Shown in pieces: positions 6,548 through 13,802 of a stretch of DNA of 16,357 nt. Source of the stretch: Firmicutes bacterium CAG:238 (GTDB lineage Bacteria; Bacillota; Clostridia; Peptostreptococcales; Anaerovoracaceae). The stretch lies in NCBI GenBank assembly GCA_000435615.1, contig FR882012.1, positions 29,515-45,871 of the forward strand. Direction: 5' to 3'. The number at the start of each line of letters is the position of its first letter. The stretch's first letter is position 1. Under the pieces are notes generated by a model, which was given only the letters and a program-made list of their open reading frames with translations, ran no database searches and was not told the origin of the DNA. The translations under genes and the position numbers were made by a program.

Positions 6548-8347
6548 TTACAAAAGGGTTTCAAGTTCTTCAACAAGTGATTGGAAGGTTTCCATTGCCG
6601 CACGAATCGGAGCCGGACTTGACATGTCAACACCTGCAATCTTGAGAAGTTCAACCGGATAGTCGGACGAACCACTCTTGAGAAATTCGATATAGTCTGT
6701 GCGGGCTTTTTCGCCTTCCGTAAGGATGCGTTTCGAAATCGCCGTGGCAGCGGAATATCCCGTTGCATACTGATAAACGTAAAAGCTTCTGTAAAAATGC
6801 GGGATCCTCGCCCATTCGTACTTGATGTATTCGTCTTCTGCGAGGGCAGGGCCGAAGTAATCTTTGTTGAGCTTATCGTAAACCTCGCAAAGCCATTCCG
6901 CGGTGAGAACTCCGCCATTTTCCACTTCTTTGTGCGTAAGCATCTCAAATTCGGCAAACATCGTTTGACGGAAAAGGGTGGTGCGGAATTCTTCAATATA
7001 GTAGTTAACAAGATATTTACGCATTTCCGGATCGGTTTCCTTCTGCAGAAGGTGCTGCATGAGGAGTGATTCGTTTACCGTGGAAGCAACTTCCGCCGTA
7101 AAAATCGAGTGGTCACCGTATGTGAAAGGCTGTGTTTTGCGTGTATAGAAGGAATGCATGGAGTGTCCCATCTCGTGAACAATCGTGAAAACATCCTTCA
7201 GCGTGTTCATGTAGTTGAGCAGAATGTACGGCTTGCTGTCATAAGAACCAAAACTGTAAGCACCGCTTGTCTTGCCCTGATTTTCGTAGACATCAATCCA
7301 GCCTTCCTTGGTTCCTTTCTCAACCTGCGTGAGATATTCGGAGCCGAGAGGGGAAAGTCCTTCCTGCATCATTGAAAGCGCCTCTTCATAAGGAATATCA
7401 CTCTTCGGAAGTTTAACAAGAGGCACGTAAATATCGTACATCTTGAGTTCATCCACGCCGAGAACTTTCCTGCGAAGTTCCGTATAGCGGTGGAGCACCG
7501 GAAGATACTCGTGTACAACGGAGATTAAGTTGTCGTAAACATCTTCGGGAATGTTCCCTGAAGAAAGGGCAGCCTGACGAGCGGAAGCGTATTTGCGAAT
7601 TCTTGCCGACACGACATCGTCTTTTACATTGTAGTTATAGGCTGTTGCAATCGTGTTAATCAAGGCCTTGTATGCCTCGTACATGTTGGAAAATGCAGAT
7701 TTGCGGACTTCTCTGTCATGACTTTCCATAAAAGTAATGTAGTTGCCGTGTGTAAGGTTTACCGTATCGCCGTCTTCGTCAACTACTGTTCCGAAGGTCA
7801 AATCCGCATTGTTGAGCATCTTAAAGATGTCTCCGGATGCACCCGTTACTTCACTGAGCTGTGCGAGAATGTTTTCTTCTGCCGTGGAAAGCACATGCTC
7901 CTTTTCGCGGAGAGCATCTTCCAAGGCAAAACGATAGAGCTCAAGCTTCGGATTCTCTGCAATATACTTTTGTATGGTTTCAGGCTCGGCTTCAAGAAGT
8001 TCCGGAGCAAAGAACGAAAGCGAAGCAGAAATCTTTGCGATTGCACTGCCGCATTTATCGTCCATGGACTGATATTTCGTTACGCGGTTATCTTCATCTT
8101 TTTTCATTGCGGCATAAACAAAAGCATGTTCCAGCTTGCGGAAAATACGGTCTTTTGCTTCGAGAGCATCATAGAGTGTATGAGCCGACTCCGTGATTTT
8201 TCCCTTGAAACGGCTGAAATTCGACGCTTCCTGCATGCATTCCTCAAGGTCTTTTTCCCACAGGGATTCGTCGGGGTACATCGCCTCGATGTCCCATTTA
8301 AACTTTTGATCAATTTCACTGCGCTGCTGACATAATTTATCAGACAT
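6548..8347 (-). CDS. pepF: Oligoendopeptidase F (M3B zinc metallopeptidase)
   Basis: A 599-aa cytoplasmic zinc peptidase that cleaves short peptides of roughly 7-17 residues in characterised relatives. The zinc motif HEMGH is at residues 391-395 in the context FTIVHEMGHSMHSFY. The third ligand glutamate is in FTAEVASTVNESLL (Glu at 419). The C-terminal substrate-binding helices include YKYEWARIPHFYRSFYVYQYATGYSAA-type sequence split over about residues 525-550. Length matches the family (about 600 aa), and no signal peptide is seen. AAGGAGG lies about 6 nt before the ATG. It is the first gene of the operon with nadK and rluD, and it diverges from murI. Confidence 0.94.
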   Translation of the reverse strand: MSDKLCQQRSEIDQKFKWDIEAMYPDESLWEKDLEECMQEASNFSRFKGKITESAHTLYDALEAKDRIFRKLEHAFVYAAMKKDEDNRVTKYQSMDDKCGSAIAKISASLSFFAPELLEAEPETIQKYIAENPKLELYRFALEDALREKEHVLSTAEENILAQLSEVTGASGDIFKMLNNADLTFGTVVDEDGDTVNLTHGNYITFMESHDREVRKSAFSNMYEAYKALINTIATAYNYNVKDDVVSARIRKYASARQAALSSGNIPEDVYDNLISVVHEYLPVLHRYTELRRKVLGVDELKMYDIYVPLVKLPKSDIPYEEALSMMQEGLSPLGSEYLTQVEKGTKEGWIDVYENQGKTSGAYSFGSYDSKPYILLNYMNTLKDVFTIVHEMGHSMHSFYTRKTQPFTYGDHSIFTAEVASTVNESLLMQHLLQKETDPEMRKYLVNYYIEEFRTTLFRQTMFAEFEMLTHKEVENGGVLTAEWLCEVYDKLNKDYFGPALAEDEYIKYEWARIPHFYRSFYVYQYATGYSAATAISKRILTEGEKARTDYIEFLKSGSSDYPVELLKIAGVDMSSPAPIRAAMETFQSLVEELETLL

Positions 8348-8375
8348 TTTTGTCCTCCTTATATAGCGAAAGAAT

Positions 8376-8412
8376 TATTTTTGGTGTATAATACTATAAT
8401 TAAATAGTATAC
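8376..8412. promoter_or_regulatory. Divergent pepF/murI promoter region with inverted repeat
   Basis: The 93-nt gap between the divergent pepF and murI genes contains overlapping TATAAT-like boxes on both strands. It also holds a perfect 7-bp inverted repeat ATACTAT/ATAGTAT (8391-8397 and 8404-8410) with a 6-nt AATTAA centre. Clear -35 boxes are not obvious. The repeat could be a regulator site or just symmetric promoter elements. Confidence 0.45.
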
Positions 8413-8440
8413 CATAAAACGGAAAGGAATATAACCCTAA

Positions 8441-9253
8441 ATGGACAACAGAGCAATAGGTTTTTTTGACTCGGGGCTGGGCGGCCTTACGTGCATTCCG
8501 AATCTTTTTTCACAGATACCGAACGAGCATGTGATTTACTTCGGGGATACCGCAAGAACGCCGTACGGATCGAAAGCCGTAAGCACGATCAAGCATTATG
8601 CCAATCAGATTGCTGATTTCTTATATACAAAAGATGTGAAAATGATGGTAATTGCCTGCAATACGATTACTGCGACCTGCCTTTACGATCTGCAGAAGCG
8701 TTTCCCGGATATTCCGATTGTCGGAATCATCAATCCGGCGGCTGGAAAGATTGCGAGAACATGTGATGAAAACAACCGAATCGGAGTTATCGCAACCAAG
8801 GTTACGATTGCCAGCGACGACTATAACCGCGAAATTAAGAAACTGAACCCGAACCTTCATGTTTTCAGCAAGGCGGCGCCTGCATTTGTTCCGTTGATCG
8901 AAGAAGGCATCATCGACAATGAAATCATGGATCTTACGATTAAGTATTATCTTGACGATTTTCTCAGCGAAAACAAAATCGACACGCTGGTTTTGGGCTG
9001 CACGCATTATCCGATTATCCGAAAAAACATCATGCGCCTTTATCCTTCGCTTAAGATTGTCAATCCGTCGTACGAAATTATCGCAAGAATCAAGCAGATT
9101 CTCGAAAACGAGGACCTTCTTGCGGAGGAGAATGATCGGGAGAATGTCTTCTATGCGAGCGACCTTTCGGAGAATTTCGTAAATATGATACAGAAAATAT
9201 TGGAGACCGAGAAGTCGGATCTTATTTTGAAATTTAAAAATCTTGATTTATAA
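8441..9253 (+). CDS. murI: Glutamate racemase
   Basis: A 270-aa cofactor-independent racemase that makes D-glutamate for peptidoglycan. The N-terminal FDSGLGGLT carries Asp10. The two catalytic cysteines are Cys73 in IACNTITAT and Cys187 in LGCTHYPII. PYGSK at 41-45 completes the active site. Length is normal. The ribosome site GAAAGGA is slightly far (about 12 nt) from ATG 8441, but no better start is present. Its stop codon overlaps the ribosome site of the next gene, so the two are likely co-transcribed. It supplies the D-Glu that a MurD-MurE pathway uses; the MurE-type gene is about 4 kb to the left. Confidence 0.95.
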   Translation: MDNRAIGFFDSGLGGLTCIPNLFSQIPNEHVIYFGDTARTPYGSKAVSTIKHYANQIADFLYTKDVKMMVIACNTITATCLYDLQKRFPDIPIVGIINPAAGKIARTCDENNRIGVIATKVTIASDDYNREIKKLNPNLHVFSKAAPAFVPLIEEGIIDNEIMDLTIKYYLDDFLSENKIDTLVLGCTHYPIIRKNIMRLYPSLKIVNPSYEIIARIKQILENEDLLAEENDRENVFYASDLSENFVNMIQKILETEKSDLILKFKNLDL

Positions 9254-9265
9254 AGGAGATACATT

Positions 9266-9838
9266 TTGAACAAAAGAGAATTATATGCGCTTCTTGATAT
9301 CGAAAGTCCGGAGGAATTTGAATATTTCGAAAATCTGGCGGATTATCTGGAATGCGAAGAGGAACTTGACTATACGGATGTTGCGGAGCTTTTTAACGGA
9401 GTGAATAAGGATGTGCTTGCACAGCTTTGCGACAATTATTTTGAGGAAATATCCGGATTCGTTCCGGGAAGCCAGACGGAGGTCTTTACCATATTCGAAA
9501 ACATCAGAAGGGCTCTGGTGGGAATGTGCAGAAACTGCAGTGATGATGAGAATCTGGAAACAAAACTCATTGAAGAGCTTGAAAGATTCCGGCGCTGGTA
9601 TTCCATCGACAGCGAGGCATATTGCACGAATCTTGGTACGATGCAAGAAACGAGGATGCCGCTGAGAGATGCGATTGTGACTTCCCGTGTTGAGGGCATT
9701 GACGGAAATACAAACAAATATGAATACGATTTTTCGGAGTGCATGAACTATCCACTCGATGAGTACATTGTATCCCTTGGGGATATGATTGCGATGGGCG
9801 AAGAGGAAGAAGAAACGGAAAACAGTACAGACGATTAG
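9266..9838 (+). CDS. Uncharacterised acidic protein co-transcribed with murI
   Basis: A 190-aa protein I do not recognise. It is strongly acidic, with an EEEEETENSTDD tail and many Asp/Glu in the first 50 residues, and has no signal peptide or membrane segment. The N-terminal 110 residues look helical. The most conserved-looking stretch is the basic-plus-polar segment RMPLRDAIVTSRVEGIDGN (about 130-148), followed by KYEYDFSEC and YPLDEYIVSLGDMIAMG. Six or so scattered cysteines do not form an obvious metal motif. The TTG start at 9266 has AAAGGAG (9252-9258) with a 7-nt spacer and overlaps the murI stop. Base composition and codon use resemble murI, so it is a real gene of the host lineage. 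Function is unknown. Confidence 0.75.
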   Translation: MNKRELYALLDIESPEEFEYFENLADYLECEEELDYTDVAELFNGVNKDVLAQLCDNYFEEISGFVPGSQTEVFTIFENIRRALVGMCRNCSDDENLETKLIEELERFRRWYSIDSEAYCTNLGTMQETRMPLRDAIVTSRVEGIDGNTNKYEYDFSECMNYPLDEYIVSLGDMIAMGEEEEETENSTDD

Positions 9839-9892
9839 CGTTTTAGGCAGAACCTGCATATTATGATAAAAAATAGTATGGAGGTTTTTCTT

Positions 9893-10153
9893 ATGGGAGA
9901 ACAATTTGAAAGAAAACAAAAATGCTGCCCGCCGCCTTGCCCGCCACAGCATTCCTGTCCGCCGCCTTGCCCGCCGCCGGAGCCGTGCTGTCCGCAGTGT
10001 GACCCGTGCTGCCCGCCGCCAAAACCACCGTGTTCTTGCAATGACGGGAACAGCAGCGGAATCTGGCTGATCATTCTGATTGTGGTAATATACTTATTGT
10101 TCTGCAACAACGATAATAACGGAAACGGCGGTCTTTTCGGCGGCCTGTTCTAA
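9893..10153 (+). CDS. Small Cys/Pro-rich membrane-anchored protein
   Basis: An 86-aa protein in three parts. A short polar head (MGEQFERKQK) comes first. Residues 11-50 are a dense Cys/Pro region with twelve cysteines in CC, CPPPC, PPCP and CSC arrangements. After NDGNSSG there is one hydrophobic helix (IWLIILIVVIYLLFC, about 57-71) and an Asn/Gly tail ending GGLFGGLF. The tail of one helix followed by Asn/Gly/Phe resembles small sporulation or coat proteins of Clostridia, but this is only a resemblance. The start is ATG 9893, not the upstream in-frame ATG at 9863, because GGAGGT (9880-9885) sits 7 nt before it. A 17-bp direct repeat (9929-9945 and 9959-9975, 30-bp offset) built part of the Cys/Pro region. 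Metal binding or disulfide cross-linking are possible roles. Confidence 0.8.
   Translation: MGEQFERKQKCCPPPCPPQHSCPPPCPPPEPCCPQCDPCCPPPKPPCSCNDGNSSGIWLIILIVVIYLLFCNNDNNGNGGLFGGLF
9929..9975 (+). repeat. 30-bp-period direct repeat in the Cys/Pro gene
   Basis: The 17-bp block CCGCCGCCTTGCCCGCC occurs at 9929-9945 and again at 9959-9975, in the same frame, encoding PPPCPP-type segments. This suggests the Cys/Pro region grew by a 10-codon duplication. Confidence 0.8.
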
Positions 10154-10192
10154 GATGGTGATAATTTCGCGGTTTCCGCATAGATTGGTTAC

Positions 10193-11134
10193 ATGGATAA
10201 GAATAAATTCAGTACCAATTTCATACTTGCGACAGCCGTGTTTTTTGCTGCGGCGATGGTGATTTTTCCGGATATAACCGAATCCGGCTCCAAAACCGCG
10301 ATTATCATATGGGCAAATTCCATCGTGCCGATTTTGCTGCCGTTTTTTATCTTTGCGGATTTCATAAAGCGGACGGGAAACCCCGAAATGCTGCCTAAGC
10401 GGGTGTATCCGTTTATTATCGCGTTTTTGTCGGGATACCCTGTCGGGGCAAAAGTTGTATCAGACCTTGTTTCAAGCGGCAGGCTGAACCGCGAAGAAGC
10501 GGAGGAAGTTCTAAGCTACAGCCTTGTCACGGGGCCCGCCTTCATTATCGGTACGATCGGAGCCTTTCTGGGAAGCTACAAGGCTGCGGGCGTGGCAGCC
10601 GCCGCACATTACATGGGTGCGGCAGTAAACGGACTGCTTTACAGGAACCCCAAAAACCACAAAAGAAAAGGGTATGACGATCAAACCGGCACGGAAGAAA
10701 TGCGAAGCCGCAGCGCAAGTTCCGCAAGCCGGCAGGCCACTCCGCTTGAAAATTTCACGGCGGCAATTTCTGCGGGATTCAAGGCGATGGCAGTGATTCT
10801 TGCGTATTTAATCCTCTTCATGATTGCAATTGATCTTCTTGAGGCTGCCGGCCTTTTCGAAATGATAAACAACGAAACCGTTTCATCGGTTTTGAAAGGC
10901 TTGCTTGAGATGACCGCAGGCTCAAACATGATCAGCCTATGCAATATCAATCTGAGCCTTAAAACCGCACTCATATCTTTTATCGTTTCTTTCGGAGGTC
11001 TTTCGGTAGTGGGACAGTCTATCTCCATGACTTCAGGAAGCGGAATCCGTGCGGCATGCATTCTGAAAATCAAGCTGACGCATGGCCTTCTGGCCGGAAT
11101 TATTTCTGTTATTCTTTCCCGGGCTGTGTTATAA
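10193..11134 (+). CDS. YlbJ-like nucleoside-recognition-domain membrane protein
   Basis: A 313-aa polytopic membrane protein matching the YlbJ/SpmA-type gate (nucleoside recognition) family. The key stretches are FLSGYPVGAKV (78-88), VTGPAFIIGTIGAFLG (112-127), GLLEMTAG (236-243) and ISFIVSFGGLSVVGQSIS (261-278). About seven membrane segments are separated by a polar loop at 152-185 rich in Ser/Arg. YlbJ of Bacillus is needed for normal spore cortex formation and is about 400 aa; this one is shorter. A clear ribosome site is missing before ATG 10193, so initiation may be weak or coupled to the preceding gene 39 nt upstream. Its placement just before tmcAL (ylbM) mirrors the Bacillus ylb region. 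Family call is good; exact orthology less so. Confidence 0.78.
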   Translation: MDKNKFSTNFILATAVFFAAAMVIFPDITESGSKTAIIIWANSIVPILLPFFIFADFIKRTGNPEMLPKRVYPFIIAFLSGYPVGAKVVSDLVSSGRLNREEAEEVLSYSLVTGPAFIIGTIGAFLGSYKAAGVAAAAHYMGAAVNGLLYRNPKNHKRKGYDDQTGTEEMRSRSASSASRQATPLENFTAAISAGFKAMAVILAYLILFMIAIDLLEAAGLFEMINNETVSSVLKGLLEMTAGSNMISLCNINLSLKTALISFIVSFGGLSVVGQSISMTSGSGIRAACILKIKLTHGLLAGIISVILSRAVL

Positions 11135-11182
11135 TAAAGAGAGCAAAACACGAATTTCAGCAGCAAAACACGGGAGGAAAAA

Positions 11183-12376
11183 ATGAGAAGCGTCGGGATT
11201 ATCGCCGAATACAATCCGTTTCATAACGGGCATCAATATCATTTGCAGCAAAGCCTCGAAATGTCGGGGGCAGAAATAAGCATCGCGGTAATTAGCGGCA
11301 ATTTTACGCAGCGAGGTGAGCCTGCGCTTCTTGACAAATGGACACGTGCGGAAATTGCAGTCAGAAACGGTGTGAATCTGGTCGTTGAAATGCCGTTTCT
11401 CTTTGCATGCAACAACGCAGGATATTTCGCGCGCGGAGGTGTGGAGATTCTGGAGAATCTGGGCTGTGATTATATTTCTTTCGGAAGTGAGTCGGGAAAT
11501 ATCGCTCTTCTGCAGAAAATTTCCCGGGAAACAGAGGCACACCGCTCGGAAATGGAAGAGGCCGTTAAAGTGGGTGTAAAAAAAGGATTGCCTTATCCGA
11601 AGGCCCGCCACGAGGCAGTCACCGCACTGCTCGGGGAGGAAGCTTCGGAAGTTTTAAGCACGCCAAATAACCTTCTAGCATTGGAATACCTGCGATATAT
11701 GAAATCCGCAAAGCCAATCACGGTTAAGCGGCAGGGGAGCGGATACCACGAACTGACCGCAAAGGACGATATGGCTTCTGCGACAGGAATTCGGAAGATG
11801 ATCGTCGGCAGCGAAGATATTTCCCGTTTTGTTTCCGGCATTACCCGGGAAATACTCACGGAATTTTCAGGTCGCTTTGCGGATGAGGACAAGCTGTTTC
11901 CGCTGCTGCGTGAAAAAATTCTGCTCAGTTCAAATGAAGAATTAAATCAGATTTTCGGCGCGGAAGAGGGGCTCGGAAATAAAATGAAGGCAAATGTGCG
12001 CTATTGGAAGAACATGGACGAGCTGATTGAGAGCCTCAAATCCAAACGCTACACGAGAACGCGAATCACGCGGCTGCTTGTGATGACGCTGCTCGGGGTG
12101 CAGCGCGAGGATGTGAAAAACGCGCGCAGCTATATCCGTGTGCTGGCTTTTGACGAGAAAGGAAGTCAATATCTGAAAGAAATCAAGAAGTCGGAAAGCT
12201 GCAAGCTTCCGATTCTGACGAACATAAACAAGGAAGCGGAACTGTATCCTGAGATTAAAAAAACGCTGGAAAAAGACATTCTGGCGAGTGACCTGTATAA
12301 TTTCGCCTGCGGGCGCGATCTTTACGAATACTCGGACTATGTGAAAATGCCGTTCCGCCGGGAAGCGTCAATGTGA
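11183..12376 (+). CDS. tmcAL: tRNA(Met) cytidine acetate ligase TmcAL (YlbM)
   Basis: A 397-aa nucleotidyltransferase-fold enzyme. Characterised TmcAL uses acetate and ATP to form N4-acetylcytidine at the wobble position of elongator tRNA-Met. The N-terminal motif GIIAEYNPFHNGHQYHL (5-21) contains the HNGH nucleotide-binding signature. SGNFTQRGEPALLDKWTRAE and the FGSESGN block follow as in the family. The C-terminal region ends with DLYNFACGRDLYEYSDYVKMPF and then RREASM. GGGAGG lies 5-6 nt before the ATG. The final few codons (from about 12358) read, in another frame, as the beginning of an M20-peptidase remnant. The natural C-terminus may therefore have been replaced by a recombination event. 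The catalytic part is intact, so the enzyme is probably functional. Confidence 0.92.
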   Translation: MRSVGIIAEYNPFHNGHQYHLQQSLEMSGAEISIAVISGNFTQRGEPALLDKWTRAEIAVRNGVNLVVEMPFLFACNNAGYFARGGVEILENLGCDYISFGSESGNIALLQKISRETEAHRSEMEEAVKVGVKKGLPYPKARHEAVTALLGEEASEVLSTPNNLLALEYLRYMKSAKPITVKRQGSGYHELTAKDDMASATGIRKMIVGSEDISRFVSGITREILTEFSGRFADEDKLFPLLREKILLSSNEELNQIFGAEEGLGNKMKANVRYWKNMDELIESLKSKRYTRTRITRLLVMTLLGVQREDVKNARSYIRVLAFDEKGSQYLKEIKKSESCKLPILTNINKEAELYPEIKKTLEKDILASDLYNFACGRDLYEYSDYVKMPFRREASM

Positions 12377-12639
12377 TTCCGGACCGAGCATCATTTACCT
12401 TTGATATCCGCTCCGCAAGTCAGGAGCTTTGCCGCAAGCTCGGTCTTTCCTACCAGATTATGACCAGCGGCGCGGGACACGATTCGCAGAATATGGCGCA
12501 GGTTTATCCGACCAATGTCATCTTCGTTCCAAGCGAGGACGGCGTGAGCCACGATGAGCGGGAGTTCACGAAGCCGGAGGATCTGCAGGCCGGGCTTACG
12601 ATCCTGAGCGCGTACCTGAAGAAGCTGTGCTGGGAGTAA
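12361..12639 (+). pseudogene. M20-family amidohydrolase (hydantoinase/carbamoylase type) remnant
   Basis: The longest open stretch (GTG at 12373) is 88 aa and consists of two parts of an approximately 400-aa enzyme. SVNVIPDRASFTFDIR matches the segment at the start of the dimerisation domain in allantoate amidohydrolase/N-carbamoyl-amino-acid hydrolases. After only a few residues comes LGLSYQIMTSGAGHDSQNMA, then NVIFVPSEDGVSHDEREFTKPEDL, which are C-terminal active-site and metal-ligand motifs. Roughly 50 residues between these parts and the whole N-terminal catalytic half are missing. Homology appears to start upstream of the GTG, within the last codons of tmcAL in a different frame (GSVN at 12361-12372). 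No ribosome site of its own is seen. This is a double-deletion relic, not a working enzyme. Confidence 0.78.
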
Positions 12640-12671
12640 AAGCAAAAGAGAAGAGAAATAAGGGGAATATC

Positions 12672-12711
12672 ATGATTTTTTAGAATACCCGAAGTGCTCT
12701 ACTCTGTCATG
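12672..12711 (+). pseudogene. Possible ArsC/Spx-family N-terminal fragment with frameshift
   Basis: AAGGGG at about 12660-12665 precedes ATG 12672, which reads M-I-F and then hits TAG. Shifting the frame by one base inside the T6 run (one T lost) gives MIFLEYPKCST. This resembles the start of arsenate-reductase/Spx-like proteins (FLEYPKCSTCxxAK). The match ends after about 11-12 residues near 12705-12710. Only a very short fragment, so this is suggestive rather than firm. With the ribosome site in place it looks like the 5' end of a gene cut off by a deletion or insertion. Confidence 0.4.
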
Positions 12712-12784
12712 AATGGTAGGATCACGCAAGATACTTTTATCGTTATTCCGGCAAAATCGCGCGGCGATATTTCCATGCATAATC

Positions 12785-12811
12785 AAAAAAGGGCGACCAT
12801 GTGAGCCGCCC
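12785..12811 (-). terminator. Intrinsic terminator, minus strand
   Basis: On the minus strand GGGCGGC, a 7-nt loop and GTCGCCC (12791-12811, one G-U pair) are followed by TTTTTT (12785-12790). It lies about 40 nt past the stop of a short minus-strand gene fragment, so it is likely that gene's leftover terminator. Confidence 0.75.
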
Positions 12812-12849
12812 ATCATGCCAGAATGATAGTTTCCAAGATGTTTTCGTTG

Positions 12850-12954
12850 CTACAGCACTTCAATTTCTGCCGCAGAAAGTCCGGTTGCTTCACTGATTTG
12901 TGCGATTGGCAGCCTAAGATGAGCAGGCAGTACGTGATTTGAGTATTGAAACAT
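12850..12954 (-). pseudogene. Short C-terminal gene fragment ending in a TGLSAAEIEVL motif
   Basis: A 34-codon open stretch on the minus strand ends with ISEATGLSAAEIEVL and a TAG stop at 12850-12852. That ending resembles the C-terminus of Rpn-type PD-(D/E)XK recombination-promoting nucleases and of some helix-turn-helix antitoxin-like proteins (I-x-x-TGLS-x-x-EI-x-x-L). Upstream it opens with ATG 12954 right after a TAA, and I see no ribosome site. The motif plus the terminator downstream suggest the tail of a once larger gene. Assignment to a family is weak because so little remains. Confidence 0.4.
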
Positions 12955-13033
12955 TTTTTACGTGCAAGAAAAGAGTGGGCTGTACGAATGCGGTTCTCTC
13001 ACTGCAGATGAGGCCCGAAGGTTCATAAATAAC

Positions 13034-13063
13034 TTGATTTCATCTTGGATTTCCTTGTATAAT
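13034..13063 (+). promoter_or_regulatory. Promoter of the mntA-hepT operon
   Basis: TTGATT (13034-13039), an 18-nt spacer and a perfect TATAAT (13058-13063) lie 40 nt before the mntA start. This placement also argues against the longer upstream start codon for mntA, which would lie before the promoter. Confidence 0.75.
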
Positions 13064-13102
13064 AAAGACAAGAAACACGCGGAAACCGGGGAGGTGTTTT
13101 AC

Positions 13103-13405
13103 ATGAATCAAGAGATCTATACGATAGATGAAATCCGTCAGATCGTTAAAAATCTTACGGTTAAATACGATATCGAGAACGTATATTTGTTCGGTTCATA
13201 TGCTAGAGGAGACGCTACAGAAAAATCAGATATTGACATCCTGATAAAGGGAGGGAAATCTTTTAAAGGAGGGAATGTTTTTTCCTTAGGAGAAGAAATT
13301 CGCGGCAAAACGATGAAACCAGTTGATATCTTTGAAATGAAGGAATTAAATAAAGGTTCCGCATTCTATTCCCGCGTTCAAAGTGAAAGGGTGGTGCTCA
13401 TATGA
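13103..13405 (+). CDS. mntA: MntA-type minimal nucleotidyltransferase antitoxin
   Basis: A 100-aa minimal nucleotidyltransferase. The signature GSYARGDATEKSDIDI at 31-46 fits GSx10DxD exactly, with Asp43 and Asp45 as metal ligands. In characterised MntA-HepT systems the antitoxin inactivates the HepT toxin by adding AMP units to a tyrosine next to the toxin's active site. ATG 13103 is chosen because GGGGAGG lies just upstream and the operon promoter is at 13034-13063. The same frame stays open another 47 codons upstream, to 12962, which is before the promoter. Its stop codon overlaps the hepT start in an ATGA junction. The order antitoxin then toxin on one AT-rich transcript is normal for such modules. 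Family call firm; regulation by self-modification inferred. Confidence 0.9.
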   Translation: MNQEIYTIDEIRQIVKNLTVKYDIENVYLFGSYARGDATEKSDIDILIKGGKSFKGGNVFSLGEEIRGKTMKPVDIFEMKELNKGSAFYSRVQSERVVLI

Positions 13406-13749
13406 AACAATCGGACAAACAAAGGCTTGCCAAGATTATTGATTATGGAGATAAACTTGCGAAATATATTGAAACAGAACATATTGGACGAAACGAGTTA
13501 TTGAATGATTATACGGCGCAATGGACGGTAACAACACCGCTATATAATATCGGAGAACATGTGTATCAATTATCAGATGAGTTAAAAGATTCAAATACAA
13601 AGATACCATGGTCGATGATTTCCGGAATGCGTCACAGATTAGTGCATGACTATGATGGAACAAACTGGTCTATTATCGTTGAAGTTATTTTTGATGATCT
13701 TCCGAAATTCATTTTAGATGTAAAGCGGATATATACGACTATGAAGTAG
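13402..13749 (+). CDS. hepT: HepT-type HEPN RNase toxin
   Basis: A 115-aa all-helical HEPN (DUF86) protein, partner of the MntA antitoxin. The RX4HXY active site is present as RHRLVHDY (Arg77, His82, Tyr84). Tyr84 corresponds to the residue that MntA AMPylates in studied systems. In relatives the toxin cleaves RNA and stops growth when freed. The IGEHVYQLSDEL helix at 50-61 is typical of the dimer core. The gene overlaps mntA by 4 nt (ATGA), so the two are translationally coupled. Codon use is more AT-rich than in the housekeeping genes to the left, in keeping with horizontal acquisition. Nothing suggests truncation. Confidence 0.9.
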   Translation: MKQSDKQRLAKIIDYGDKLAKYIETEHIGRNELLNDYTAQWTVTTPLYNIGEHVYQLSDELKDSNTKIPWSMISGMRHRLVHDYDGTNWSIIVEVIFDDLPKFILDVKRIYTTMK

Positions 13750-13802
13750 GCAAAGCTTCTTAATGGGCGATAAATACTAAAATTATGGAAGGAGAATGAG
13801 TG

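Noticed and set aside
7718..8335. 205-codon open frame antisense to pepF
   Set aside because: It is fully covered by the pepF coding region and carries no motif or ribosome site.
9863..9892. Upstream ATG giving a 96-aa form of the Cys/Pro protein
   Set aside because: The GGAGGT site at 9880-9885 would lie inside the coding region for that start and is ideally spaced for ATG 9893.
12962..13102. Upstream extension of mntA giving a 147-aa protein
   Set aside because: The extra 47 codons lie before or across the -35/-10 promoter at 13034-13063, show no similarity to the nucleotidyltransferase family, and a strong GGGGAGG site sits right before ATG 13103.
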